NCBI GenBank assembly: GCA_017453205.1
Contig: JAFTKO010000021.1
Location: forward strand, 62,001-126,000
Reading direction: 5' to 3'
Source: Clostridia bacterium
GTDB lineage: Bacteria > Bacillota > Clostridia > Oscillospirales > CAG-272
Length of the DNA stretch: 64,000 bases
This document shows, piece by piece, positions 23,937 to 32,250 of this stretch. The notes under the pieces are model-generated. The model did no database searches. It saw only the letters and a program-made list of their open reading frames with translations, and had not been told where the DNA came from. Both the position numbers and the translations under genes were made by a program. Each line of letters opens with the position of its first letter. The stretch's first letter is position 1.

Positions 23937-25214
23937 TCATATAAGACCACCGTACGAGGTGATCTTTCTCTGTAAGGTCTCTACATCAATCTTCTCACAC
24001 GGCAGACCGTTCTCGATTGCCATTGCCGCCGCGATACCGGCAGCCTCCCCCATACAAGTGGTAATGGGCATGATGCGTACTGCAGCCAAAGCCTCGTGCG
24101 TTGCACTGATACATCTCCCCACAACCAAAAGATTGTCGGCATCCTTGGGGATCAGCGCGCGGTACGGAATGGTGTAGTAATCGTTCTTCGGTACATGGAT
24201 ATGCGTGGTTCCGCCGCCGACGGGATTATGGATATCGATCTCATAAGTACCTCTTGCAATACTGTCCTCGAATTTTCGTGCCGAGCAAAGATCTTCCACG
24301 GTTATACAAGTTAGTCCGATGATACGTCGGCTTTCGCGGATCCCCGCCTCGGGGCCGGATTGGATCAGCTCGCAATTTTCCATCCCCTCGATATGTTTGC
24401 GGCAAAAGTTGACCATCTCCAGCATTTGTTCTCGCAAGATCATTTCCGCATCTGTTACATCCTCCGCATTTGTGGGATCCTTTCCGTTGACGCGTGTGGT
24501 ATTCATGTGGATCATCTGCAAAACAGGATATCTGAAAAACAGAATATCTTCGCGGGGATTGATCAATTTTCCTGCCTCATGATATTTTTTATAAGTTTGG
24601 TTTGCTTTGACCGCGTCAAAGCGTTCCCAATCAATATTTCCGAGCCGAAAGCAGAGTGTCATCGGCTGACAAAGCTGATCCGTCTCTCTGCCAAGATGAA
24701 ACGGCAGTCCCGCAAAGGCGCAAAGATCGGCGTTTCCCGTCGCGTCAATAAAAGTCTTTCCACAAATACGAAGCAGACCCGAGGAGGTTGCCACCGTAAT
24801 ACTTTTGATATGGCGGTCATCCTCTTTTTCCACATCGCAAAGTGTTGCGCGGAACAAAACCTTGACGCCGTATTCTTTCGTCAAGCGGTCCAATACGATC
24901 TTCATATATTCATCACGGTAGTGTCGTGATTCTTTTCCGGTGCTTCCGCCAAGCTCATAGATCCGCTTTAAAAGCTCAAAATAAAGTCCCGCATTTGCAA
25001 CCTCTCCGTTTGGAACGGTGGAATGACGCATAAATGGGTATACGATCGCCGTGGTTGCCATTCCGCCGAGATAACTGTATTTTTCAATTAAAATAACCTT
25101 TCTTCCCTCACGGGCGGCGGATACCGCACTCATGACACCGGCAAGTCCGCCGCCGCAAACCACAACATCATAAGTACCGAGTTCTTTTTGTTTTTGTAAA
25201 TACTGAATATTCAT
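23937..25214 (-). CDS. FAD-dependent oxidoreductase (FAD_oxidored family)
   Basis: A 425-aa flavoprotein with an N-terminal dinucleotide-binding fold, YDVVVCGGGLAGVMSAVSAAREG ending in the acidic-strand region VILIEKYSYLGG, and a second family block near the C-terminus, NLLVVGRCISATHEALAAVRIMPI. This corresponds to the family annotated as FAD-dependent oxidoreductases in polysaccharide loci, whose substrates are mostly unknown. I start it at MNIQYLQKQ (25214) because AAAGGA lies 6-7 nt upstream. The longer version starting 17 residues earlier overlaps the GDPD gene. It sits between GDPD and alpha-galactosidase genes, so a sugar or polyol substrate is a fair inference. Confidence 0.85.
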   Translation of the reverse strand: MNIQYLQKQKELGTYDVVVCGGGLAGVMSAVSAAREGRKVILIEKYSYLGGMATTAIVYPFMRHSTVPNGEVANAGLYFELLKRIYELGGSTGKESRHYRDEYMKIVLDRLTKEYGVKVLFRATLCDVEKEDDRHIKSITVATSSGLLRICGKTFIDATGNADLCAFAGLPFHLGRETDQLCQPMTLCFRLGNIDWERFDAVKANQTYKKYHEAGKLINPREDILFFRYPVLQMIHMNTTRVNGKDPTNAEDVTDAEMILREQMLEMVNFCRKHIEGMENCELIQSGPEAGIRESRRIIGLTCITVEDLCSARKFEDSIARGTYEIDIHNPVGGGTTHIHVPKNDYYTIPYRALIPKDADNLLVVGRCISATHEALAAVRIMPITTCMGEAAGIAAAMAIENGLPCEKIDVETLQRKITSYGGLI

Positions 25215-25215
25215 T

Positions 25216-25944
25216 CTATTTCCTTTCAACAGAATGCTCTTGCTTGGAAACCATATAACTGACAAGACGGTCGGGGAAATTGACGGTCATGCCGTCCACA
25301 CCGCAATTGTACGCGTGCCGCATCAAATGAACGTCGGAGCACCCCCAAGCACGCACCTCATACCCCATGCTGTGCCATTTTACTACCTTTTCGGGAGTGA
25401 GATTTTCGGCTTGCGGGCAAAGCTGTTCGCCGCCGAGTTCTTGGAGCCGCAACAAAGTTTCTTCATCAAAATCGGCTGTCAGATATCCCACACGGCACAA
25501 GGGGCAAAGCTGTTTGATCTTTTCGATGTATTCAAGGTGAAAGGACGTAACAGTCGTTTTTTCCAATACCCCGTATTGCTTCAATAAGCGCAAAACATCC
25601 TCTTCGACATCGGCATCCTTCAGCTCAATCGCAAAGTGCAGATCGCGGAACGCGAAATAACGCAAAAAATCCTCAAAAGCTACAATGATATCCTCGGTTG
25701 CGGTCTGTGCGTTTTTTACACGCATCTTCAGCAACTCGGCAAATGTGTAATCTCCGATTTTTCCCGTTGCACCGATCACTCTTTCCAAGGTGCGGTCATG
25801 AAACAGCACCAAAACGCCGTCCTTGGTACGGCGAACATCGGTCTCAATGCCGTTGGCACCCTGCTGCAACCCCAAATAAAAGGAACTCATCGTGTTCTCG
25901 GGCGCGTATTCGCTTGCGCCGCGATGAGCGTATACAATAAACAT
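25216..25944 (-). CDS. Glycerophosphodiester phosphodiesterase
   Basis: Hydrolyses glycerophosphodiesters to glycerol-3-phosphate and an alcohol. The 242-aa protein has the full GDPD active-site set: [15 protein letters not shown] (His-Arg, Glu-Asn), [22 protein letters not shown] (Glu-x-Asp and the second His), and LHFAIELKD (Glu). No signal peptide is present, so it is intracellular. GGAGAG lies 7 nt before the ATG at 25942-25944; earlier ATG/GTG-like starts lack a site. It is sandwiched between an intracellular EEP enzyme and the FAD oxidoreductase, consistent with degradation of an imported phosphodiester. Confidence 0.92.
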   Translation of the reverse strand: MFIVYAHRGASEYAPENTMSSFYLGLQQGANGIETDVRRTKDGVLVLFHDRTLERVIGATGKIGDYTFAELLKMRVKNAQTATEDIIVAFEDFLRYFAFRDLHFAIELKDADVEEDVLRLLKQYGVLEKTTVTSFHLEYIEKIKQLCPLCRVGYLTADFDEETLLRLQELGGEQLCPQAENLTPEKVVKWHSMGYEVRAWGCSDVHLMRHAYNCGVDGMTVNFPDRLVSYMVSKQEHSVERK

Positions 25945-25974
25945 GGGCAATCTCTCCATTCTACCTGTCAAAAA

Positions 25975-26769
25975 TTAAATGACCAAATCCGCGATCACAG
26001 CGCAATGGTCGGTACTGTTGAGCATATCGCTGTCGCAAACGATCTCACTGCGCAGAACATCAGTGTTTTGATCTGTCACAAAAATGTAATCCAACGGCAG
26101 ACCGTTGCCGTCGGGCTCCTTGCCCACCGCATGAAAGGTAGCGATAGGACGTGAGCAAAACTCGCGGGCAACGGTCAGCGTGTCGGTAAAAAACGTACAC
26201 AGCACACGATAGGGCTCCTCTAGGCAGGTGGAATTGAAGTCCCCCGTGAGAAAGATCGGAATGTCTCCGTGCGTTTGGCGCAATTCATTTGCAACCGAAA
26301 GCAGCTGTTTGGCGTTTCCGATGCGCCATTGATTTCCCACCTCGGCATCGGTTCCGATCTCCTTGGGATAACGGCCGATGATAATGGCAAAATGAGCATT
26401 GATGACCGCAAAGCGTTTGCCGCTTGCTTTGTCTTGTAAAACGGCAATCGAATAGGTTTTTGAATTTGTATAGCGGTGGGCAAAAAATGCACCTGCCTGC
26501 TCCACGAGCGAAAATTTGTCGTTGCGGTACAGGATGGGGGTACGGGAGACTTCACCGCTCCCCTCCACCGCCGTTCCCGCAACGCTGAAATTTCCCGTTG
26601 CAAAGGGCTTCACCACGGTCTCATACGCCAACGCGTCACACTCCTGTAAACAAAGCACATCGGGGGCGTGGCGTGTGTAATTTGCCAACATCAAGGAAGC
26701 GCGGTTGGCAATGTGCACGTCGCGCTTGACGTTGTTCCCCATGAGCCGAAGCTTTAAACTGTTGTTCAT
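25975..26769 (-). CDS. Cytoplasmic EEP-family phosphodiesterase
   Basis: Member of the endonuclease/exonuclease/phosphatase (DNase I-like) superfamily, which cleaves phosphodiester or phosphomonoester bonds with Mg2+. The 264-aa protein keeps every catalytic block: LMGNNV (Asn), DVLCLQECDAL (Glu), VINAHFAI (His), IFLTGDFNS (Asp-x-Asn), LDYIFV (Asp) and NSTDHCAVIADL (Asp-His). It has no signal peptide, unlike the EEP relatives upstream in the operon. AGGAGG precedes the ATG at 26767-26769 by 6 nt; an ATG six bases earlier would leave no spacing. Substrate unknown. Confidence 0.85.
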   Translation of the reverse strand: MNNSLKLRLMGNNVKRDVHIANRASLMLANYTRHAPDVLCLQECDALAYETVVKPFATGNFSVAGTAVEGSGEVSRTPILYRNDKFSLVEQAGAFFAHRYTNSKTYSIAVLQDKASGKRFAVINAHFAIIIGRYPKEIGTDAEVGNQWRIGNAKQLLSVANELRQTHGDIPIFLTGDFNSTCLEEPYRVLCTFFTDTLTVAREFCSRPIATFHAVGKEPDGNGLPLDYIFVTDQNTDVLRSEIVCDSDMLNSTDHCAVIADLVI

Positions 26770-26802
26770 AGTCATCCTCCTGTAAAACTCGATCCTATAC
26801 CT

Positions 26803-28617
26803 TTACGGCAGATCGATCTCGAGCAACACGGGCATATGGTCCGATGTCCAGAGCGCATAGAGATTTGACAGTGTGGCATAGCTTTTGACACTTGTGTTTT
26901 CGGAGACATATACATGGTCAATGGCGCTTGTATGAGTTGTGGAAATTTCTTTCCAATCGGTGTAAATGCCCAATGAGCGATCATAGGTTGCGTAATCGTG
27001 GTGCCCGCTGCTGTCGTTTTTGGTTTCTGCTTTCTCCCAGGCGGCTTTTAATCCGTCACTTCGCAAAACGCCGTGCGGTTCACTGCTGACTTTGCTGTTC
27101 AGATCCCCGCCCATGATCACGGAAATATTCGGGTAACTATTTTTTACGCCTTGTATCAGCTCCAAAATTTCATAGGCATTGGAAATACGCGCCGCGTTGC
27201 CGTCGATACCCGATTGATTATACATAAAATGCGTGTTGAACACGGCAACCTGCTTGCCGCTCTCTTTTTCGCAAAACACCGCCCAAGTCACGCTTTTGGA
27301 ATTGACATCATTGGGACCGGAATACAGAAAATATCCCGATTTGACAACCTCCAATTTGTCGGCATTGTAAAACAGCGGTGTATAATTGGAGGTTCCCGCC
27401 GTAGTTTCCACTTCGCTGTATCCCAAGCTTTTCAGCATGGAAGTAAAGGACGCATGATACGCCGCGGAATACTCCTGACATCCGAGCACATCGGGGTGAT
27501 AGGAGGAGACGATCTCCTTTTGCAAGGGCTGGCGAACCGTTGCCTCGCCGCAGGTGCCGCTATAACCGTATACATTGTAAAAAACAATACGGATGTCGCC
27601 GTGCGACTCGGTTGCAAACAGCGTTCCGTCGGTCAAAGAGGTCTCGGCGGTTGCCGTATAGGAAAAGCCGTTTTGAATGGTGTAAGCCTTTTGTGAGCCC
27701 GATGCCAAAAAGGTGTTTTCCACGTAATCCGACAGTGCCTCGTATGCAAGCATGCCATCCGCTGACAGTTGAAGCTTTTGATCTTTTGCGGAAACGGTAA
27801 AGCGATGATCGGTAACTGTTTCATCGGAACGTGCAGTATTGCCAATCAAGATCTCACGGTCTGTTGCGGGCGTGGCATCGGATACGATCTCAAAATCGTA
27901 ACCGTAATTTTCATACAAGTAATAACGCAGGTTGTTTGCCAAAAGCGTTTCGTTTACCGTTGCATTTTCGGGGATCACGATGCGGTATTCGCTCAATTCG
28001 GTATCACAGCATACGATACTGTCGATCCCATATTTGTAATGGGACGAATAAATATGGTCGGTGGTAAAAAGCAATGTTTTGTCGATCACCTTTTGTCCAA
28101 TGATGACGTGGTTGTAAAAATAGGAAATTGCGTTGAGCCCCCCCGCCTTACTTGTGGCATATACCAGTATTTTGTTACCGCTGTAACCGATCTTAAAATC
28201 CTTGGTTCTCAACACCGTTTCGATTGTTTGTGTTTCCGCAAATGAGGTAGGGCCGATCAAAATTCCCGGCTTTTGGAGATCTGCGTCACCGGCGCTTCGG
28301 TCGCTTTTGACACTGAGGGTTGCTCCGGTTAGGTTTTTGACCCCCGATTTGAGAGTCTCGATTTTATCTTTGATATCGGCGTCGGAATAAAATTCCTGTG
28401 CCAGCCAAATGGTAAAATCGGTCTTTCCGTCGGATGCGATTACAACGTCCTCAAAGCTTTGATCGGAAGCTGCAACAGTGCTCTCTTCTTGGGTAGACCC
28501 CGAGGGAACCTCGGGGTCGTTGGTGTGATCGGTGCATCCCGCGGCACAAATGACAAGCAGCAGTGCGGTGAGAAAACACAAGATTTTTTTAAAGCTTGAA
28601 CACATCGGTAAGCGAGC
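26803..28617 (-). CDS. Lipoprotein with two GH20/GH67N-like alpha/beta domains and an EEP phosphodiesterase domain
   Basis: A 604-aa surface lipoprotein. Signal KKILCFLTALLLVICAAGC gives lipobox AAGC. Residues about 45-180 and 195-330 each show the pattern of an alpha/beta domain found before GH20/GH67 catalytic domains (YRIVIPENATVNETLLANNLRYYL, then EILIGNTARS). The C-terminal EEP domain has VFYNVYGY, DVLGCQEYSAAYH, VFNTHFMYN, IMGGDLNS, AIDHVYV and WTSDHMPVLLEI, so it should be catalytically competent. The ATG at 28615-28617 overlaps the end of a 45-aa ORF in another frame, suggesting coupled translation. A Thr/Glu/Ser-rich linker follows the lipobox. Confidence 0.82.
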   Translation of the reverse strand, partial: ARLPMCSSFKKILCFLTALLLVICAAGCTDHTNDPEVPSGSTQEESTVAASDQSFEDVVIASDGKTDFTIWLAQEFYSDADIKDKIETLKSGVKNLTGATLSVKSDRSAGDADLQKPGILIGPTSFAETQTIETVLRTKDFKIGYSGNKILVYATSKAGGLNAISYFYNHVIIGQKVIDKTLLFTTDHIYSSHYKYGIDSIVCCDTELSEYRIVIPENATVNETLLANNLRYYLYENYGYDFEIVSDATPATDREILIGNTARSDETVTDHRFTVSAKDQKLQLSADGMLAYEALSDYVENTFLASGSQKAYTIQNGFSYTATAETSLTDGTLFATESHGDIRIVFYNVYGYSGTCGEATVRQPLQKEIVSSYHPDVLGCQEYSAAYHASFTSMLKSLGYSEVETTAGTSNYTPLFYNADKLEVVKSGYFLYSGPNDVNSKSVTWAVFCEKESGKQVAVFNTHFMYNQSGIDGNAARISNAYEILELIQGVKNSYPNISVIMGGDLNSKVSSEPHGVLRSDGLKAAWEKAETKNDSSGHHDYATYDRSLGIYTDWKEISTTHTSAIDHVYVSENTSVKSYATLSNLYALWTSDHMPVLLEIDLP

Positions 28618-28726
28618 CATGATCTTCAAATCCTGTTGCGTTGGCAGAGGCTTGGGAAAGTGTAAGAATATCCTCGGAAGCAATTACCAAAACGGTTGCC
28701 TCGGGGTTGAAATAGGTCTTTTTCAT
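28589..28726 (-). CDS. Small ORF, 45 aa (MKKTYFNPEA-type peptide)
   Basis: An ATG at 28724-28726, 5 bp after the stop of the upstream EEP gene and preceded by AAAGGA, opens a 45-codon frame: MKKTYFNPEATVLVIASED, then ILTLSQASANATG and a Phe/Asp-rich end. The start MKKTY-x-P-E-x-x-V and the SED-ILT phrase resemble small peptides with the pattern MKKxYxxPxxEVxxxxxEDIxxxS seen in Clostridia. It overlaps the next lipoprotein start by 29 bp. Whether it is a functional peptide or only a coupling leader is unknown; the start context is good. Confidence 0.55.
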   Translation of the reverse strand: MKKTYFNPEATVLVIASEDILTLSQASANATGFEDHGSLTDVFKL

Positions 28727-28731
28727 GTTAT

Positions 28732-29721
28732 TCAATTCCTTTCTGTTTCATTTAATGTAAAATCTGTAAATCTGGGACAGTGGTCAGAGCTGAGGAGTGC
28801 CAAGCGGTCGGTGACGGTAACATAGGAGGCAGTCTCCATTTTCACGCCGCCCTCATACGCGGGCATTCTCCAGATATAGTCGATTGCGCCGCGGGGATCC
28901 TCAACGGGAGGACGGTAAGAGATGTATTCTCTTTTGGTCTCGTCGTAAACGGCATACGGCTTGGTTCCCTTGGAGTTATCCTTGATCGGCGCCAAATCGT
29001 AAAGCCATTCCATACCCCCTTTTTGCAAGGTGCAAAAAGGCTCGGAGCCGTATCGGCAGTTTAGATCGCCGCCAACCAACACGGGCAAATGAAGGTAAGA
29101 GGTGTCCCTCCGAATTGCCGCAACCGTGTCCAGCAGAAGCTTTGCATTTTGCACACGGGCGTCATTGCTCTGCGTGGGCGTCAGCCACGCGGCATTGTAC
29201 ATAAAATGCGTACAAACGGCAAGAAAGTGTTTTTGCGTCTTTAACTCTTCAAATACCGCCCATGTCAAGGATTTTGACGAGGCATCATTAATATTGAGTA
29301 CCGCGCCGTCGTCCTTGGCGGGATCGGGCATGACCTCGGGGTACATGACAAAGCCTTTGTCGATCAGCCTTAAGGTATCGGGGCGGTAAAACAGCACGGT
29401 ATAGTTGATTTTTACCCCATCCTTATGGCTTTTGGTATGATGGACATCCACCTCTCGGTACCCCGCGTTTGACAACAGCGGTGTCATATGTTGATGATAG
29501 GCTTTGCTGTATTCCTGCATACCCAATACATCGGGGGCATAGCTTTGGATCAGTTCCATCTGCATTTGCTGACGCAGGGTCACGGGACCGCTGTTTAAAT
29601 GCGGCTGATGTTCTTTGTCTTGCCACCAACGGTAGCCAAAAACATTGTAGAACATTGCACGCAAGTTCCCCTTTTTTTCTCCGATAAAATGGGAGGAAAA
29701 GATGGTTTGCTCGTTTGTCAT
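28732..29721 (-). CDS. EEP-family phosphodiesterase without signal peptide
   Basis: A 329-aa EEP protein. Catalytic blocks are LRAMFYNVFGY, DVLGMQEYSKAYH, VCTHFMYN, VLVGGDLNCRYGS, AIDYIWRMP and LSSDHCPRFTDF. It starts directly at the EEP domain (MTNEQTIFSSHFIG, then KKGNLRAMFYN), and I see no secretion signal, so it is probably cytoplasmic. The similarity of its motif spacing to the EEP domain of the neighbouring lipoproteins suggests local duplication. It lies in the middle of the operon between two secreted relatives. Confidence 0.83.
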   Translation of the reverse strand: MTNEQTIFSSHFIGEKKGNLRAMFYNVFGYRWWQDKEHQPHLNSGPVTLRQQMQMELIQSYAPDVLGMQEYSKAYHQHMTPLLSNAGYREVDVHHTKSHKDGVKINYTVLFYRPDTLRLIDKGFVMYPEVMPDPAKDDGAVLNINDASSKSLTWAVFEELKTQKHFLAVCTHFMYNAAWLTPTQSNDARVQNAKLLLDTVAAIRRDTSYLHLPVLVGGDLNCRYGSEPFCTLQKGGMEWLYDLAPIKDNSKGTKPYAVYDETKREYISYRPPVEDPRGAIDYIWRMPAYEGGVKMETASYVTVTDRLALLSSDHCPRFTDFTLNETERN

Positions 29722-29742
29722 AGTCTCACCCTCTTTCGCGCG

Positions 29743-30987
29743 TTATTCCAACACAATATCCGCAAATTTGGGACAGTGGTCGGAGGCAAGACACGCGTTT
29801 CGGTCGGTCACGGTCAAGTAGTTGGATACGGTAAGCGCGCCGCTCATAAAGATGTGGTCGATGCCGTAGCCGGTTGCCGACGGTGAGGGACACGAGGTAT
29901 ACATGTTGGTTTCGTAGCTGTAAGTGGCATATCCTTTGGTTCCGTAAGCGTCGGTGTTTATCCCCTCCGCGTCACGCATCCATGTAAAGCCGGCGTTTTG
30001 GATATCGGCAAAAGGTGCGCTTTGATAGGTGCAGTTCAAGTCACCGCCCAAAATAATGGGTACGTTGGGATATTGTGCTTGAATGGCTTGTATTTGTGCC
30101 AAAAGCTGTACCACATTGGCTTGACGCTGTGCGGTGTGGTCGATGCCATCTTCATTATACATCAGATGTGTGCTGACAACCGCAAACCGTTTGCCGTTTT
30201 CGCCCTTTTGTTGGAACACCGCCCAAGAAAGCGATTTGGTGTTACTGTTATTACAGCCGTCGCCGGTGTAAAGGAAGTAGCCGCAGGCACCCTCCACCAA
30301 GCTCACCGTGGCGGTGTTGTAAAAGATAGGCGTATCGTTGACACTGTCACCCGTGGCAGACAGGGTAACGGGAACCTCGGCATACCCCAAGGCGGTAAGC
30401 TTTGCGGTCATGCTGTTGTGGGACTGGGCTACATATTCTTGAAATCCGATGACATCGGGATTGTAGAATTGAAAAATTTCCAGTTGCAGCTCTTGCCGCA
30501 AGGCAACGGGGCCGCCTTTGCTTCCGTTGGTATCCTCATAGCCGTAAAGGTTATAGGACATGATGCGGAGCGAGCCATCGGATTTTTCCATATTGGCGGC
30601 AGACCCCGAAAAGGCTTGCGCCGCGTCACCAGTTTGGTTGACTTGAACGGGAAATCCACCCCATTCCTTGATATCATCGAGTGCTTTTTGATAACCGTAA
30701 GAGGAGCTTGCGGCTATTTGCAGGCGACCGTTGTCATCAAGGTAGATTGCATATTGATGATTGGGCGGTAAATTGCTTACGGTGTAAGCGGTTTTGCCCA
30801 CCAAAATCGATTTTTGATTGACCGAAGCAGTATCGTCCTCCTCAAGGACTTCAAGCGTATAGCCAACCGTTTGCAGGTATGCCTTCAGCTCATAAGCCGC
30901 AAGTCCCGCAACGGTTTGCGAGGCATTTTGAGGAATGACGATTTGATAACCGTCGAGGTTGATCAGCTCCTCATTCTGTTGGGTCAA
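29743..30987 (-). CDS. EEP phosphodiesterase with GH20/GH67N-like domain; probably the 3' half of a frameshifted gene
   Basis: About 414 aa: one alpha/beta domain (LDGYQIVIPQNASQTVAGLA to SILVGKTAY) then a complete EEP domain (IMSYNLYGY, DVIGFQEYV, VVSTHLMYN, IILGGDLNCTY, GIDHIFM, LASDHCPKFADI). It has no signal peptide and only TTG starts without ribosome binding sites, at 30987 (overlapping the previous stop as TTGA) or 31089 inside the previous gene. The preceding CBM9-like gene has a signal peptide and ends exactly where this frame takes over, a -1 relation. A single-base indel near 30984-31089 would join the two into one ~818-aa secreted enzyme. Confidence 0.7.
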   Translation of the reverse strand: MTQQNEELINLDGYQIVIPQNASQTVAGLAAYELKAYLQTVGYTLEVLEEDDTASVNQKSILVGKTAYTVSNLPPNHQYAIYLDDNGRLQIAASSSYGYQKALDDIKEWGGFPVQVNQTGDAAQAFSGSAANMEKSDGSLRIMSYNLYGYEDTNGSKGGPVALRQELQLEIFQFYNPDVIGFQEYVAQSHNSMTAKLTALGYAEVPVTLSATGDSVNDTPIFYNTATVSLVEGACGYFLYTGDGCNNSNTKSLSWAVFQQKGENGKRFAVVSTHLMYNEDGIDHTAQRQANVVQLLAQIQAIQAQYPNVPIILGGDLNCTYQSAPFADIQNAGFTWMRDAEGINTDAYGTKGYATYSYETNMYTSCPSPSATGYGIDHIFMSGALTVSNYLTVTDRNACLASDHCPKFADIVLE

Positions 30988-32198
30988 TAGGTAAAAGACA
31001 CCGCGCCCGTTTCGGACACCGCAACCGTTACACGGACGGTTTGAATACTTTTCATCGGTGTGCTTGTGCTGTCCTCTTTGGTCCAACAAGCGACATCAAA
31101 GGTGTAGGAGCTTCCGTAGGTCAATCCGCCGATGGTGTAGCAGAAGAAGTAATTTCCGCCGTAATCGGCAGCGTTTAATGGTTCGCCATCGGCACTCAAG
31201 CTTTCATATACTTTGGTACAGTTTACGGTTGCGTTGTTTCCGTCTGTGTCATTTTCGGGGTAGTAGGTGAAGTCATAGCCCGCTTCCATATTTGCAAGCT
31301 TTTCTGCATCGGCTTTCATCACCGATACAAAACGAACATCCACTGAGTTTGTAGCATCGGGTGTCGTACGGCTTTGGAAACCGGCGATAATGGGACGGGG
31401 GAGGATTGACAAGGTAGCACTGTTCAGCGCATCGGTTTTGCTCCATCCATTCAAGCCGACAAGAACCCAACTGGTAGCCGTATTTCCATCCGTTTTTGTA
31501 ACGGTAAAATTATATCTCTGATATGCACCGAAATGAATTTCTGCATCGCCCTTTTCCAATGCTGCTTTCACATCGTCCATCAGCGGAATTTTGATCTCTA
31601 CGGTAAAAGCAAGCGTATCTTCTCCGTTCACCTTCATGTAGGAGTCATGTCCGAGTTGTACATCGATGCCTTGCTTGGTCGTATTGCTAACGACGGTACT
31701 ACTCTTGTAATTATAAGAAGCCAACCCGTAATCGGCGTTCGTGGAATAATTATGTCCTAAAAGAACCTCTATACATCCATCATATCCTTCTTGTCCGGCG
31801 GATCCCCATCCACCGGTTAGTGCGGCTGCGCTTGTTTCAAATGCGAACCATATCCGAGTGTTGCCGCCTTCGTTAATTAAGGATTGTGCGACCTCATAGA
31901 ACACATACAAATTGTCACCGTCGGTACTCAAGTACAGATTTGGGTACGATGCCGCAGTTGCTTCACCGGCATGATCGAAAGAACTATTCCATACAGGAGT
32001 ATCCATCGCCATGCTGGGCGTATCACCGTATTCGTTGGTGCCTTTTTTTCCATCCATAGTAACAGACGGAGTTTGGTGAATCACAACCGATGTTTGGGTT
32101 GGTGTGGTGTCATCCTCTGCCGCCGCGATCGGAACGATTAATGTGGAAAGGAAAATTGCGCAAATTAGGATAAAAGCAAGTAATTTTGTTTTTTTCAT
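30984..32198 (-). CDS. Secreted CBM9-like carbohydrate-binding protein (likely 5' half of a frameshifted gene)
   Basis: A 404-aa protein from the ATG at 32196-32198 (AAGGAGG, then MKKTKLLAFILICAIFLSTLI) with a cleavable signal ending near PIAAAEDD. Residues about 40-250 form a CBM9/DOMON-like module (VTMDGKKGTNEYGDTP, ASYPNLYLSTDGDNLYVFYE, DGCIEVLLG, FTVEIKIPL). The rest is a beta-rich module like those found as linkers in surface proteins (YDFTYYPENDTDGN, YGGNYFFCYTIGGL). It is a clear paralogue of the first module of the next gene upstream. It ends at 30984 in the middle of the reading frame change described for the EEP part. Confidence 0.75.
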   Translation of the reverse strand: MKKTKLLAFILICAIFLSTLIVPIAAAEDDTTPTQTSVVIHQTPSVTMDGKKGTNEYGDTPSMAMDTPVWNSSFDHAGEATAASYPNLYLSTDGDNLYVFYEVAQSLINEGGNTRIWFAFETSAAALTGGWGSAGQEGYDGCIEVLLGHNYSTNADYGLASYNYKSSTVVSNTTKQGIDVQLGHDSYMKVNGEDTLAFTVEIKIPLMDDVKAALEKGDAEIHFGAYQRYNFTVTKTDGNTATSWVLVGLNGWSKTDALNSATLSILPRPIIAGFQSRTTPDATNSVDVRFVSVMKADAEKLANMEAGYDFTYYPENDTDGNNATVNCTKVYESLSADGEPLNAADYGGNYFFCYTIGGLTYGSSYTFDVACWTKEDSTSTPMKSIQTVRVTVAVSETGAVSFTY

Positions 32199-32250
32199 TG
32201 TGTTATTCCTCCTTAAAATTGTGTAAAGTAATTTTGATATCATGTAGCCG

